Positions 1 through 11,859 of a stretch of DNA of 64,000 nucleotides are shown here, piece after piece. Each line of letters opens with the position of its first letter. Position 1 is the first letter of the stretch. Under the pieces are notes generated by a model. The model had not been told where the DNA came from and searched no databases. It was given only the letters and a program-made list of their open reading frames with translations. The DNA comes from Pyrenophora tritici-repentis (lineage: Eukaryota; Ascomycota; Dothideomycetes; Pleosporales; Pleosporaceae): the NCBI RefSeq assembly GCF_003171515.1, contig NC_089390.1:7564001-7628000 (forward strand), given 5' to 3'. The position numbers and the translations under genes were made by a program.

Positions 1-3000
1 TGACGTGTAATCTGCGGATGGAATCTTCTTGTCTCTGTGTTGTTTGCTAGACATTCCAAACTTGTCAAGTACTGCGTGTATGTACTGTTCTTGATCGAGG
101 TAGATTGTGCGGCGCTTTCTGTCTCGCGTAACTCGTACTCCAAGGATCTTATGAATCTCCCCTAGGTTCTTGGTGTTGAATCTTCCAGAAAGCTTCTTGT
201 AGAACCAATCAATTTGAGCTCGATCTTTTGCGGCAACAGCAATGTCGTCAACGTAGACGAGGATACGGAGTTGTTTTTCTTCGTGGATAAACATGCACGG
301 GTCGGCAAGGCTTTGCACGAATCCCCATGCCAGAAGTTCTTTCTTTATTAACAAGTTCCAGTCACGAGCAGCTTGTTTGAGTCCATATAGGCTGCGGAGA
401 ACTTTAAGGACGTATCCTTTCTTAACTTCTACTCCCTGGGGTTGCTTAAGAAAGATCTCTTCCTTCAAATGCGACTCTGTGAAAGCATTCTTGATGTCAA
501 AGTGAAAACATTCTAGGTTTTCCGCTGCGACAGTGGCCATAAACAGACGTAAGGTGTCCATGCGAACTGTCGGGCGAAAGTCTCGTTGTAGTCTGTTCCG
601 TGTACTTGCGTAAAACCTCTTGCCACAAGGCGTGCCTTAAACCTCTCAACAGTCCCGTCGAGATTTGTTTTGACTGTAAAAACCCACTTTGAATCAACCA
701 TGTTCGCGTCTTTTGGCTTTGGAACTTCCTCCCAGGTTCGATTCTCCATTAACGCGATTATCTCTTCAAGTATTGCTGCTTTCCATTGCTTTCCATACTT
801 TGGGTCGTTGATAGCTTGCTCGTGTGTCTGGGGGATCTGGATTCCTGCGATCTCGGTTGCTGCAAAAGCCTTCTCAGATAGTCGTGTTTGCTCTTCTATA
901 AGGCCAGCTTGGGCTAGCATAGCTTTAACGATCTTGCTAAATCTCTCGTCCTCAACAACCTCTTCGTTAGACCTCTTTCGTTTGGCTTGTCTGGTGAAGT
1001 ATCGTGGAGCCTCCTCTTCTCGTACAGACTGGGTATACGGTTCTTCGGGTCCCTCTTCGTCCACAAGATTAGGAACCCGCTCATCAGATGGTGCAGTAGG
1101 GGGAATAGTCGTTAGCTTCCCTGGTCTTCCTCTGTGACGCTTAACTGGTTCGGGAGTTAGCTCTGCCGACGACAGTTCTATTGGGTTCTCGGGAACTGGC
1201 TCCACTATTTCTGCAGGAGATGGTTCCATTGGTTCGACAGGAGATGGTTCCATTAGTTCGACAGGAGATGGTTCCATTAGTTCGACAGGAGATGGTTCTA
1301 TTGGTTCTGCAGGAGATAGTTCCATTGATTTGGCAGGAGGTGGTTCCATTGGTTCTGCAGGAGATGATTCCAGATCCTTCCTAGGTCTTCCTCTTGGTTT
1401 TCGGTCTGGCATCGTATTCTGCGTCCCTTGTGGTCCAGCTGGTATGTTTCGCAGTCGTAGTTCAACTTTTCCTCCAGGGGTGTATTCGTCCACTGATAAT
1501 CGGCTTGTCCTTGAGGTGTATCCAAGCTCTGGCGAATAGAACTTGAACTGCTTGTTTGTTGTCTCAGAATATCCCATGAATACTCCAACTCTGCCACGGT
1601 CCACGAGCTTGTCATGTCGTTGGTCTGCTGGAATCGTTTTGGGGTTGATGTAAGAATAGCATTTGCTCCCCCATACACGGATGTGGTCAATGGATGGTTT
1701 CGTTCCTGTGAATGCCTCTTCAGGACTGACTTGCTTTCCATTGATCGTGGGTCCTGTGTTTGTGCGGTTTCGCAGGTATGCGTCTGCTTCGACAGCTTCA
1801 TCCCAAAACTCAATTGGTAAACCAGCGTCTTTCAGCATTGCTCTCATATCAGCTTCAGCGGTTTGGATGTTTCGCTCAGCTGGTCCATTCTGGTGTGAGG
1901 AAGCAATTGTTGTAGGCTGAATTTCCACGCCCTGTGTAACTCTCCATTCCTCGGCTTGCTGTAGAAGTTCTGGTGCGTTGTCAGTTCCAGCAGCTTTAAC
2001 CTTTTCGCCAGTTTGATGTTCTACAAAGGTCTTCCAGATTTGGAGTTCCCTTTGTGCGTCTCCCTTTTTCTTCAGCGGGATAACCCAGTTTTTTCGCGTG
2101 TAACTGTCAATAATAAGGAGGAACCACCTGTTTCCTCGCAGAGATGTTGGAAAGGGTCCTGCAATGTCAAACTGTACTAAGGCTAGCTTCGTGGCCTTAT
2201 GCTCTCTCAGCTGCTTAGGGATGCTGTTCTTCATTTTCGTCAGAGAACACACTTCGCAGATTTCTATCTTCTCTGGAACTTGAATCTTCTTCTGGAGAGT
2301 TGTAACTTCGTGGAGTTTAGCAATCTTTGCAGGTCCTAGGTGTGCGAAGCGTCTGTGATACAGCAAGTATCTCTCCTTTTCATTAACCTTAAGCTCGCTC
2401 TTAACTGGTGCATGGAGTTCCGTGCCTAGAAATGCTGTTTCTTGGTATCCATCGGCAATGTGTGACACTACGTAGAGGCCGTCGTCCATAGTTGCTTCAA
2501 TAATAACCTTCTTTCCTAGTTTGAAGTATAGTGCGTGTGAATTGAAACGACCCTTCAGGCTTGCTGCGCAAATTCTTCTTCCTGATAACAAATTGACTCC
2601 AAGGTTAGGTACAAGCAGTACTTCTGACAGCCATGTCGACGATCCATCCTTACACACCACTTGAGCTTCTCCTTTCCAGTCCGCATATAATTCTCCCCCT
2701 CCAACCCGAACGACTCTTCGTTTGATCTTAATCATTCGTCTAAATAATGAGGGTTGGTCAGACATGTGAGAGGATGCGCCAGTGTCGGCAGCCCAGGTAG
2801 ATGGAGAGGCCTTACCGACGATGTCTTTTGAGAGACGGCATGTCTCAATTTCCTCGGGTTCGGAGTCTGAGGTCTCAGATAATTCATCTGACTCTGAATT
2901 GACTTCTTCGGCTCCATATGCTTTGCCAGTCCTTTTGTGGGAATTCCTTTGCTTAGGTGTCTTAACGAGCAGCTTAGATGATTTCTTAGCGTCGTATTCC

Positions 3001-3863
3001 TTAAGGAGCTTTCGAGCTCTCTCACGTCTTGGGCAGTCTCGTACGCCATGGGCTCCATCACAAAGGAAGCATTGGACCGTGAATTTGGCACCAGATTCGG
3101 AGTCAGACGATAGTGGCGAGTTCTTATGATTTCGACGCCTGTAAGGCGGAACATACTTCTCCGTCTTTCGGAATGCTGGAAGAGCTTTTTCGTTGGCGTC
3201 TTGCTGGTCTCGAACCTCCTTCTCTTCCAGAAACTTAAGTTTCTGTTCAACCGTGAGGTTAAGTTGGGCGTTTAAGGTGTCAATCGTAGTCTTGAATTCT
3301 TTCGGAAGTGATCTGATAAGAACGAGTAGTAGTGCAGAGTCCTTGTAAGCTCCGTTGGTGTCGGCGTCTGCTGCTACAAGTTTACGTCGGTAGTCCTTTA
3401 GCTTCTCCCATGATCCAACAATCGTGTTCCCGGGATTAAATGTGAACGTTTGAATTCTAGTCATGTATATGTTGGCAGTTGTGGCGTCAGTTTGGGTGTA
3501 CTTCTTTTGTAGGTAGGCCCAGAATTGGAAGGCAGTATCGTATTCGTCAATGAGGGCTTGGTCATCCTCGCTAAGCGACCGAAACAAGAGATCGATTGCA
3601 GTGGCTTCATCTTCTAGGTACTTGTCTCTTTTTTCAATGTTGACGCGGATCTTGGTATGCTTGTCTGTTTCAGCAATTTCCAACTCTTCCATAGCCTCCG
3701 TTAGTCTACTAGCTGTTGCTATTTGACAGTGCTGTACCAGATTTTTCTCGCAGACATAGAAGACTTTCTTCCCCTTAAGCTTGACCTTGTTTCGGCGAAA
3801 CCAAGTATCGTGGTTTTCGGCTGTGAGCTGGGGGATCTTCCATTCTTCCTTCTCTGCAGCCAT
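1..3863 (-). pseudogene. Copia I gag-pol polyprotein (partial, one frameshift)
   Basis: Start chosen at 3863 (MAAEKEEWKIP) because it aligns with the start of the family II gag; an upstream in-frame Met at 4004 would add only a HRP-repeat leader. In order: UBN2-type gag, CCHC knuckle (CFLCDGAHGVRDC), aspartic protease (DTGASSHM), gag-pre-integrase, integrase core (DIAGPFPTSLRGN and TDNAPE...), a linker with an 8-residue repeat rich in SPVEL/MEP (about 1200-1360), and the start of the Copia reverse transcriptase (KWVFTVK, FKARLVARGF). The frame breaks in a G run at 572-574 (plus strand). The RT then continues in the next frame to the window edge, with YVDD near position 250. RNase H is not in view. 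Confidence 0.9.
1200..1360 (-). repeat. 24-bp tandem repeat coding for an 8-residue Ser/Pro/Glu repeat
   Basis: About six units of 24 bp encode variants of SPVELMEP in the integrase-RT linker of Copia I. The unit length is a multiple of three, so copy number can change without breaking the frame. Confidence 0.8.
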
Positions 3864-4021
3864 CTTGTGCGGGTGATGCGGTTGATTCGGGCGATGCGGG
3901 CGATGCGGGCGATGCGGGCGATGCGGGCGATGTTCTGCGGGTGGTGCAGTCGTTATCGGTTCTCGAGCGTGGAGACGGTGTGTGTAAGTATGGTTGCGTG
4001 TCAACCGCGTTGTACACGACT

Positions 4022-4116
4022 TTTTCTCTTTTCCGATTCCTGCTTGAATCTAAGTCCTTCGTGACTTGGGTGAGTGTTTTTGATTCCTTCTCGAATCTAA
4101 GTCCTTCGTGACTTGG
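4022..4116 (-). repeat. 47-bp tandem duplication in Copia I leader
   Basis: A 24-bp core (GAATCTAAGTCC...) occurs at 4046-4069 and again at 4093-4116, period 47. It lies between the primer-binding site and the gag start, in untranslated leader. Confidence 0.8.
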
Positions 4117-4152
4117 TTAGGTGTTTAAAACCAATAACGTTGGGTTAGGCAA

Positions 4153-4166
4153 CCGGGCTCATAACC
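4153..4166 (-). other. Primer-binding site, half-tRNA (initiator Met type)
   Basis: In element orientation GGTTATGAGCCCGG directly follows the LTR. It is complementary to the anticodon stem-loop of eukaryotic initiator tRNA-Met (CCGGGCTCATAACC), the internal half-tRNA priming known from Ty1/Copia elements. The same 14 bases occur at 45101-45114 in family II. Confidence 0.75.
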
Positions 4167-4403
4167 TATTGGAACAAGGTCTCCTCTGGTGGTATGACTA
4201 CCATAGGGAACCGAGTAGAGGTATGTTAGGTCACCACGTATTGGATTGAACTACACTAAGAGCTGTTGTTCTGTCTTCTTATTATCATGATGATCTGGGG
4301 ATTTACATGACAGATCATCATTCCGCGTCGGTCCTTCTGCTCGGGCTTACTTCCACGAGCCTCATCCCCGCCGACCTGGACTGAACCTTACATCTTCTCA
4401 ACA
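4167..4403 (-). repeat. 5' LTR of Copia family I
   Basis: 237 bp. In element orientation it begins TGTTGAGAAGATG and ends TTGTTCCAATA; the tips form a short imperfect inverted repeat (TGTTG/CAATA). The inner end abuts the primer-binding site exactly. The distal 50 bp closely match the end of the solo LTR at 58858. Confidence 0.85.
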
Positions 4404-4571
4404 GAAAGGATCTTTTCGTTAACCTAATCCTTTCTCTTTTCGACTTATATGCCCTCATTGTTAATCCTTTAAGATGCATCTTGCAGATTAAAAAGTGATT
4501 TAAACTTCTTAAAGTGTTGCTAGGTTAAGAATTGGGTGAACCCATCTATTCAACTCGGAATAATTGTTTGG

Positions 4572-4814
4572 TGTTGAGAATACAGTCCGTAAGTGACTTG
4601 GTGGTATCAAGCGGAGGAGTAGTCACATGATTGGTGACACGTGCAGGTGGGTCCTAGCGGGGAGCTTGGACGCAGCTGCACGCAACACGGATCTACGAAC
4701 GTGTGAATAGCTCCTTAGTCAATACAATACGAGTCGTACCACCACTACCGTTGTGCCTTAGAGAGCGCTCTATTAGGTAGTCATACTACTACTAATAGTG
4801 CCAGCTTTTCAATA
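4572..4814 (+). repeat. Solo LTR of Copia family II, with 5-bp target duplication
   Basis: 243 bp from TGTTGAGAATACAG to CTTTTCAATA, the same length as the LTRs of the full element at 44858-50685. By eye it differs from them only near the end (CTTTTC against CTTCTC). It is flanked by TTTGG at 4567-4571 and 4815-4819. This marks loss of a full element by LTR-LTR recombination. 4404-4566 holds nothing I recognise. Confidence 0.95.
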
Positions 4815-4832
4815 TTTGGCATATTTCTGCTG

Positions 4833-5570
4833 TAAGGTGCGTCCCTACGTGAAGAGACCAGACTTGTCAACAATCAATCGATCGACATGATTGATTCCTA
4901 TATGGGTTAAAGAATTACTTCATTAGGCAGCCTTTAACCTAGATAGGAATCAATCATGCCGATCTGATTGATTGTTGACAAGTCTGGAAGAGACACACTG
5001 TGTCGCGAGACAAGTTTGCACTTCGGACCTTCGGCGCTCCCTGTTTGCAGAGTTGTAAGGCTGCCATTAGCACATCATCAACAATGCTGATTACTCCTTA
5101 AGAATGTTAGCGTCCGACATAAATCGCCGCTGTGTTAGCCGTAATATTAATTGTTTCGTCATCGTCGTCAATTAACTCTTTAGCGATACCCCCCTATTCA
5201 TTGACGACTTTAAGGACCACTTAAGTTCTCGGAGAGTTATGCGGAGAGCACGACGAAGGAAGATCGATTCTCTAGGCTCGTAAGATCACTCCGGCGTGGG
5301 AGCGAGCATGCCGGGACCCCCGTAATGCGAAGCAAAAGATCTCTAGAAACGAGCCCGAGCTGGCGGGACGCGCTAGTGACTTCTAGCATGCATGAGCCTG
5401 CATTAGCGTGCTTGCTGCCGACTGTATTCTATTGTAATGAATACGGCGCTATGCCCACCCTGTGTGCCTCTCGAAATAGGCGTGGCGCACACTGATGGCT
5501 TCCTAGAAGCATCTACGACTACGTGTAGACAGAACTATTCTATGTATATGTGCTCTATTTTCTGTTGGGA
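4833..5570 (+). repeat. Left arm of a large imperfect inverted repeat around the NLR-like gene
   Basis: Starting at TAAGGTGCGTCCCT, this arm matches the reverse complement of about 11860-12443 over its length at roughly three bases in four, judged by eye. Shared landmarks include TACTCCTTAAGAA, GCGTCCGACATA, GATACCCCCCT, ACGAGCCCGAGCT and TACGGCGCTATGCCC. A MITE (4859-4986) interrupts this arm only. No transposase is visible between the arms. The outer tips show no obvious target duplication. Confidence 0.8.
4859..4986 (+). mobile_element. hAT-type MITE, family M2, copy 1 (128 bp)
   Basis: Almost the whole element is an inverted repeat with tip CAGACTTGTCAACAATC on both ends. It is flanked by an 8-bp target duplication GAAGAGAC (4851-4858 and 4987-4994). 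CAG tips and an 8-bp duplication are hAT hallmarks. The opposite arm of the large inverted repeat carries the matching uninserted site near 12425. Confidence 0.9.
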
Positions 5571-6095
5571 GTTTGCCCGGACGCTCCTCGTCCTTTTTTT
5601 CCTATCGCTAACACGTTATGCGTGCTATTGTAAGACTCATACTATAACTAATGTCGATTTAAGCGTACTAGGACGCACGGTGTAACGGGACGTTTTCTCT
5701 TGTAGACCCTCGGATTGTCCATAGTGTTCTCGAATGCATACAAATGTAATACGCATCTATTCCGCAACTCTCGTTCTCCTAGCAAATTAGTCTCCGACGC
5801 CGAAAAGTCCATCGTTAACCGTGCTGTCGCTCGTTCTGTCAACACTGTCCCCGACTCTCCTCTTACACTCCCTTGTTTGTTCGCGACAATACATATCTGC
5901 GAAAAGCTCGGTGGGCTAGAAAGTGAGCTAGGATAGCAGAGATAAAGGCTGTGGACTGAAAAGGTCGATCTAGGGTAACTACTAAGGGTACATCACGGCA
6001 GTTTCTGCGCATAGACGGCAAGATCGTCAAAACAGACACAGAGCTCCAGCTACTCTTGGCATACAATCTAAGGAATGACCCGGAACTTGGTGTAT
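5571..6095. other. Non-coding stretch downstream of the NLR-like gene
   Basis: Several short open frames occur on both strands but none resembles a known family or has convincing splice signals. The part near 6096 presumably includes the 3' UTR of the NLR-like gene. Confidence 0.5.
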
Positions 6096-6599
6096 TTAGC
6101 AGGTCAGTTCAACCCACTTTTGGTCCCTTTTTGTACGCTTAACCAGAATGTGTGCCTTATCTACACAGAAAGCACCTCTTATCCTACAGTCCTCGCAAAC
6201 ATCCCAATCTCCATTAGAGCAATATCGGCAGTGGTAGTGAACGTCGGTTCCACTTATGCGCGAAGTGCACACGTCGCATTCTATAGACCCTGAGTTATCA
6301 CCACAATTAGGCGACGGTACTTGTCCAAGACTAGTCAGTCCACACATTTCAGAAAGTAGTTCTGATACTGCACTATGCCCTTTCTTCGTAGCTATCCAGA
6401 ATGGTGTCCGCCCGAATTTGTCGGTGATTCTAGGGTCACAGTCGTACCAGCTAACAAGGACTTGAACAGCACTAGTCTGGCCGCCGGCCGCAGCCCACCA
6501 GAGTAGATTCCGATCATACGGATCTTGGAACTGTGTAGTACCACCATTTGAGATTAAAAGCTTGAGTACTTCACATTTGCCCTTGTATGCTGCTGCCTG

Positions 6600-8800
6600 C
6601 AGTGCGTTGCCGTACGCTCCACCCTGCGCTTTGACATCGGCGCCCTTGTCGAGTAGCATCTTGACTACCTGCTCATGGCCTCCATACGAAGCTGCCTGCA
6701 GTGCATTGCCGTAGAATCCACCCTGGGCATTGACATCGGCGCCATTATCGAGCAGCGTCTTGACTACCTGCTCTTGGCCTTTAGCTGAAGCTGCCTGCAG
6801 TGCGTTGCCGTACTCTCCACCCTGGGCGTTGACGTTGGCGCCCTTGTCGAGCAGCATCTTGACTACCTGCTCATGGCCTCCGGCTGAAGCTGCCTGCAGT
6901 GCGTTGCCGTACTCTCCACCCTGCGCGTTAACATCAGCGCCCTTGTCGAGCAGCATCTTAACTACCTGCTCGTGGCCTCCTTGTAAGGCTGCCTGCAGTG
7001 CGTTGCCGTAGACTCCACCCTGCACGTTAACCTTGGCGCCATTGTCGAGCAGCATCTTGACTACCTGCTCGTGGCCTTCAGCTGAAGCTGCCTGCAGTGC
7101 GTTGCCGTACTCTTCACCCTGCGCGTTGACATTGGCGCCATTATCGAGCAGCATCTTAACTACCTGCTCGTGGCCTTCAACTAAAGCTGCCTGCAGTGCG
7201 TTGCCGTACTGTCCACCCTGCGCGTTAACATCGGCGCCATTATTAAGCAGCGTCTTAACTACCTGCCCATGGCCTTCAGCTGAAGCTGCCTGCAGTCAGA
7301 GATGTCAACAAGCAAGTCAAGCTGGCTTGATTCTTATCGATTGCAGATCACAGACAATATAGAGGCTCGTGCACAGTGGCACGTCCCAGAGAATGGTCTG
7401 TGATCTGCAATCGATAAGAATCAAGCCAGCTTGACTTGCTTGTTGACATCTCTGCCTGCAGTGCGTTGCCGTACTCTCCACCCTGGGCGTTGACGTCGGC
7501 GCCCTTGTCGAGCAGCATCTTGACTACCTGCTCATGGCCTCCGGCTGAAGCTGCCTGCAGTGCGTTGCCGTACTCTTCACCCTGGGCGTTGACATCGGCG
7601 CCATTATCGAGCAGCATCTTGACTACCTGCTCGTGGCCTTCAACTAAAGCTGCCTGCAGTGCGTTGCCGTAGAATCCACCCTGGGCGTTAACATCGGCGC
7701 CCTTGTCAAGCAGTATCTTGACTACCTGCTCGTGGCCTCTAGCTGAAGCTGCCTGCAGTGCGTTGCCGTACTCTCCACCCTGGGCGTTGACATCGGCGCC
7801 CTTGTCGAGCAGCATCTTGACCAACTGGTCGTGGCCTCTAGCTGAAGCTGCGTAGAGTGCGTTGCTGTACTCTCCACCCTGCGCGTTAACATCGGCGCCG
7901 TTATTAAGAAGCGTCTTGACTACCTGCTCGTGGCCTTCAGCTGAAGCTGCCTGCAGTGCGTTGCCGTACTCTCCACCCTGGGCGTTGACATCGGCGCCCT
8001 TGTCGAGAAGCGTCTTGACTACCTGCTCGTGGCCTTCAGCTGAAGCTGCCTGCAGTGCGTTGCCGTACTCTCCACCCTGGGCGTTGACATCGGCGCCCTT
8101 GTCGAGCAGCGTCTTGACTACCTGCTCGTGGCCTTCATCTGAAGCTGCCTGCAGTGCGTTGCCGTACTCTCCACCCTGGGCGTTGACATCGGCGCCCTTG
8201 TTGAGCAGCATCTTGACTGCCTGCTTATGGCCTCCATACGAAGCTGCGTAGAGTGCGTTGCTATAGAATCCACCCTGGGCATTAACATCGGCGCCCTTGT
8301 CGAGCAGCATCTTAACCACCTGCTCATGGCCTCCATATGAAGCTGCCCGCAGTGCGTTGCCGTACTCTCCATCCTGGGCGTTGACGTCGGCGCCCTTGTC
8401 GAGCAGCATCTTGACTACCTGCTCATAGCCTCTAGCTGAAGCTGCCTGCAGTGCGTTGCCGTAGAATCCACCCTGGGCGTTGACATCGGCGCCATTATCG
8501 AGCAGCGTCTTGACTACCTGCTCTTGGCCTTTAGCTGAAGCTGCCTGCAGTGCGTTGCCGTACTCTCCACCCTGGGCGTTGACGTTGGCGCCCTTGTCGA
8601 GCAGCATCTTGACTACCTGCTCATGGCCTCCGGCTGAAGCTGCCTGCAGTGCGTTGCCGTACTCTCCACCCTGGGCGTTGACATCGGCGCCCTTGTCGAG
8701 CAGCATCTTGACCACCTGCTCATGGCCTCCGGCTGAAGCTGCCTGCAGTGCGTTGCCGTAGACTCCACCCTGCGCGTTGACGTCGGCGCCTTGCTCTAGC
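6600..8800 (-). repeat. Array of 99-bp ankyrin repeats with very high internal identity
   Basis: About 22 units read ADVNAQGG.YGNALQAAS..GHEQVVKMLLDKG, interrupted once by the MITE. Differences cluster at a few places: the residue before Tyr (E, V, F, Q, A), the two after AAS, M/T/I before LL, and DK/DN/NK/NN at the end of the helix. Blocks of three units near 6700-6900 and 8470-8690 are nearly identical in DNA, as expected from recent block duplication or gene conversion. Confidence 0.92.
7297..7454. mobile_element. hAT-type MITE, family M1, copy 1 (158 bp), inside the ankyrin array
   Basis: The arms are long inverted repeats with tips CAGAGATGTCAAC and GTTGACATCTCTG. The target duplication is CCTGCAGT (7289-7296 and 7455-7462). 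By eye it is identical to the copy at 23655-23812. It carries no coding capacity and must have moved with a transposase supplied elsewhere. Confidence 0.95.
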
Positions 8801-11211
8801 AGCAGCCTTGTAATCGTACCTAACCCTAAATTTGCTGCATAGTAGAGTGGCATGGGTACGCTATACAGACTTTTTCCCACGTCTGGCTCGTCCCGAGGAT
8901 GGTCCGGATCATACAGCTGGATCCAGGTGAGATATGCAGGCTCTTTCATGGCCATTAAACTCATCGCTAGCCGACTTACTTGCTCTATCTCGTCTCCTGT
9001 CTTTCGAAGATGGCTGCTCCAGAACTCTGATGAGTACCTTGCTAGCGCAGATCTCTCCAAGACTTCTTTTGATAATGGTTTTTGGAGTTGAGTTAGGTAC
9101 TTCAAAGAGCCTTTCGCTATCGCGTTATGACATTCAACCTCTTGCATGTTGTACCGCTTTGCCTGCCCTTGCCTGATTCTGTCTGACACAAGATACTCCT
9201 GAACTGAATAGTGTGCTAGAGAGATAATCTGTTGGGCAGGCTTCCATCTTCCTTCCGCCTTGTTCATAGTAATAGTGACTAGACTAGAGCAGATGTTTAG
9301 TGCTTCTAGTGGGTCTTCTAGCACTTCATCGCGGTCGAACGCTGGCTCGCGCCCAACATCGATAGCGACAACTTCGGCAATCTCTTCGACGGACAGTGGC
9401 CGCGCGGAGAACGTTAGCCATTGCAGAATGCGCATTGCGTACTCGCAGTCTTCTTCGCGTATGGCGGAGAGAATGCGGTCGTATGTCTGGTCTAGCGTTT
9501 GCGGCAAAGTAGTGAGTGACTTGCGCAGCATCACTCGATTGCGACACTTCTCTAATGTGTCAAGCTGACATACCGCCCATCGGAACCTACACTGTTGTTA
9601 GCTTTAGCTCTGTAGATAACTAGGTGAATATACGTACATCCCGCGAGCTCCTCGCATTAGTGCTGTCTCGATCTCTTGCCTAATTGCAGCATCCTTGTTC
9701 CATTTTGCTAAACCCTTATTGTCAGACAGCCTTTGTTGAACGTATCGTTGTATATCCTGATCTACTACGTTTCTCTGAAGACAGACAGTGTCCTCTTCCT
9801 TGACGTAATTCTCTAAGGAGCTCTCGATATCCCGCTCTTTCCGGCTGGTCATAAGCAGATGCAGGTTGTTAAGCTCCCACCTAGCCACTGTTTCAAGCAC
9901 GTCCATTAGTTCTAAGCGCTGCGTGCATTCGTCAAGAGCATCAAGAACAACATAGACCTGCGTGAAATCTTGCACTGTCTGCTGTGTTACTTCTAGAAGC
10001 GTATGCATTAGCGGTTGTCGTTGTCCGTTTTCGCAAGATGAGAACAACGCGTCAACGCCCTTAGGTATTATAACTGAACGCTGCAGGAGTTGGCAGAGCA
10101 ATGAGCGGAGCATTAGCTCTGGATCCTGTTTCTGTGTATCGTTGAAGTCGAAGTAAAAGTACGCCGTCACGATACTTATGTCATCATGGCAGTGCTGCAG
10201 CAAGTTCTCGATGATAGTAGAGCTCAGGATGGTCTTTCCACATCCTGGGATCCCATACAGCCATAGTCGCGACGCTGCACTCTCTTTCCATTTTTTCAAC
10301 TTTGCACTTTCCAGCAACCAGACCCCAGTCTCTACCTGCCGCTGCTTGTGCGCTTTGTGGTAGTTTGTGGACGGGTCAGGCGCCGAAAGCCAGCTGCAGA
10401 TCTTGCCAAGCCTCACTTCTTGGCTTCGGCTGCGAGTCTTAGTATTGTTCACAGAAGCACCTGCGATGTCCTCAGAAGCCTCCTGTACCTTTCTCTGCAG
10501 CCGTTTGATCGCATTATCTTTGCCCTCGCCATATATAAGTGACATGTAGATGCCAAAGATGCCTAGCAGACAGTATGCACCATCTTCTTCACGTGTCGTC
10601 TGGCGATTTTCTGCCCAAGAGAACCGCTCAGCAACGTCGAATTCGGACAATTTGCTCCCTGACAGAGCTCCAATAGGTATTCCTGTGATCTCGTGTATGG
10701 TTTGCTTAAGCGTTTCCTTGTCCCCGAGCCGCTCTCCCTCTTTTGAGAAGAACTCGACCGATTTAGGAGCAAGAAGTTCCTGGAGGGTCCAGCCTCGGTT
10801 GAACCACCTGCTCTTTCTGAAAGCTGACTCGCCATCCCCTTCCAAAGCGTGGTTTTCGACGTCTGAAAGGAAGACGTAACACCTTCTGGCGTTCTGGTAC
10901 CAGCGAAACATGGAATTAATCGCCTCTGAAAGCTCCGTATTGTTTGCCTTATCAATGCAGCAGGTGTCTACCCAGAAGTGCTCTAGACCATCCCGCTTAG
11001 CCTGTTGCGCGCAGAAGCGAAGCTTCTGGTACCCCTCTTTGCTCTGTGTGTTGATGTCTACTGCGTTGTCTAGATCTTTCAGATCGGCAAATGTCACCTC
11101 CTGCTCTTCTTTCCAGGTGTGCGACAGGATCGCATAAGGCGGGATCTTTTCCCCGATTAAGTCTTCGGTCCACCTCAGCTTTTCATCGCTTGTAGTATAT
11201 AGCAGCCGCAT

Positions 11212-11859
11212 GGTGTTGTGTGTCTATCTGCGCGAGCGGTAGAAGAGAGCCTCGAAGCCTCGAAGCAGGCTGAGGGAACCGATAGCGCGCGGCGGCACGC
11301 TCGCGTACGGCGTGGAATCGTAGCTGTTGGGTCTATTGCGAGTGCTAAGTAACGATTTGCTAAGTTATAGGTGAAGAAGACTGGCCTCCTCGTTGTTGGG
11401 CAGGCTGCATCTCCAACACCTAGGGCAGGAGGCACAGCCCGCCTGCGCCGTGACGTGAGGCTGGCCAGGCAAGGCTGACAACGTATAGTCGTGCGACAGC
11501 TACTACGCTACAAACTAAGAAGTAGTTCTTGCCTAAGGACGCGATCTAATAGTGTAGAAAGCGCGATTCACAGGCCGTCGTTTACTGTAAGAGCATATTA
11601 GGATGTTTGTGCAGCGCGTGCTAGTTCGTACAAGGACACACTTGGCCACAGAGAATCTGTGCCGCTAACTATCGTGGGGCTCGGAACGCAACGCAGCGAC
11701 AATAGCGTTAAGAACGACCTAGAACATCTTAAGCGACGTATTTGTCTAACACTAGTAAGCGGCTCTGACGTGGACAACAAAATGCTGTCGATGCGTATTA
11801 TGCTAAAAGCCATGTTCACGTAGCCTTCGCCTACCTAGGTAATCGCGACCTAAGACTCA
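11212..11859. other. Upstream region of the NLR-like gene
   Basis: No convincing gene. It should hold the promoter of the minus-strand NLR-like gene, but I see no clear TATA box. Its distal part may extend the right arm of the inverted repeat in a very diverged form. Confidence 0.45.

Larger units (their letters stand above)
1..4403 (-). mobile_element. Copia (Ty1-type) retrotransposon, family I, 5' part; cut by left window edge
   Basis: Reading on the minus strand, the element shows a 5' LTR (4167-4403), a primer-binding site, a leader with a short direct repeat, and a gag-pol frame running off the left edge. The order protease, integrase, reverse transcriptase is that of Ty1/Copia. The 3' LTR and RNase H lie outside the window. 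The LTR is close to the solo LTR at 58633-58858, so at least two copies of the family are present. The expected right-hand target duplication would be the five bases after 4403 (GAAAG); its partner is out of view. Confidence 0.93.
6096..11211 (-). pseudogene. HET-NACHT-ankyrin-ZZ (NLR/STAND-like) gene, interrupted by a MITE
   Basis: Exon 1 is 11211-9638 and exon 2 begins at 9586; the 51-bp intron (9587-9637) starts GTACGT and ends GTAG, and splicing gives the expected GMFRWAVCQLDTL join. Order of domains: HET (AILSHTW 27-33, VDTCCIDK near 80, GWTLQELLAP near 140), NACHT with P-loop GIPGCGKT at 320-327 and Walker B VVLDALDE near 421, a winged-helix region, about 22 almost identical 33-residue ankyrin repeats, two degenerate repeats, and a C-terminal ZZ zinc finger (CDVC...CRYC...CEDC). 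Such proteins act in fungal non-self recognition (vegetative incompatibility). A 158-bp MITE at 7297-7454 brings in a stop (7348-7350), so the last third of the ankyrins and the ZZ finger are cut off. Without the 166 bp of insert plus duplication, the frame is open for about 1632 residues. Confidence 0.9.

Noticed and set aside
7297..7454. Long hairpin as a terminator or regulatory RNA
   Set aside because: An identical copy at 23655-23812 and 8-bp target duplications show it is a MITE.
6730..8761. Plus-strand frames with repeats like SSSILTTCSWP across the ankyrin array
   Set aside because: Shadows of the 99-bp minus-strand ankyrin repeat; no family match and no start or splice support.
6600..8800. 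Regular direct repeats that could be mistaken for a CRISPR-like array
   Set aside because: The repeats are coding ankyrin units without unique spacers, in a eukaryotic gene.
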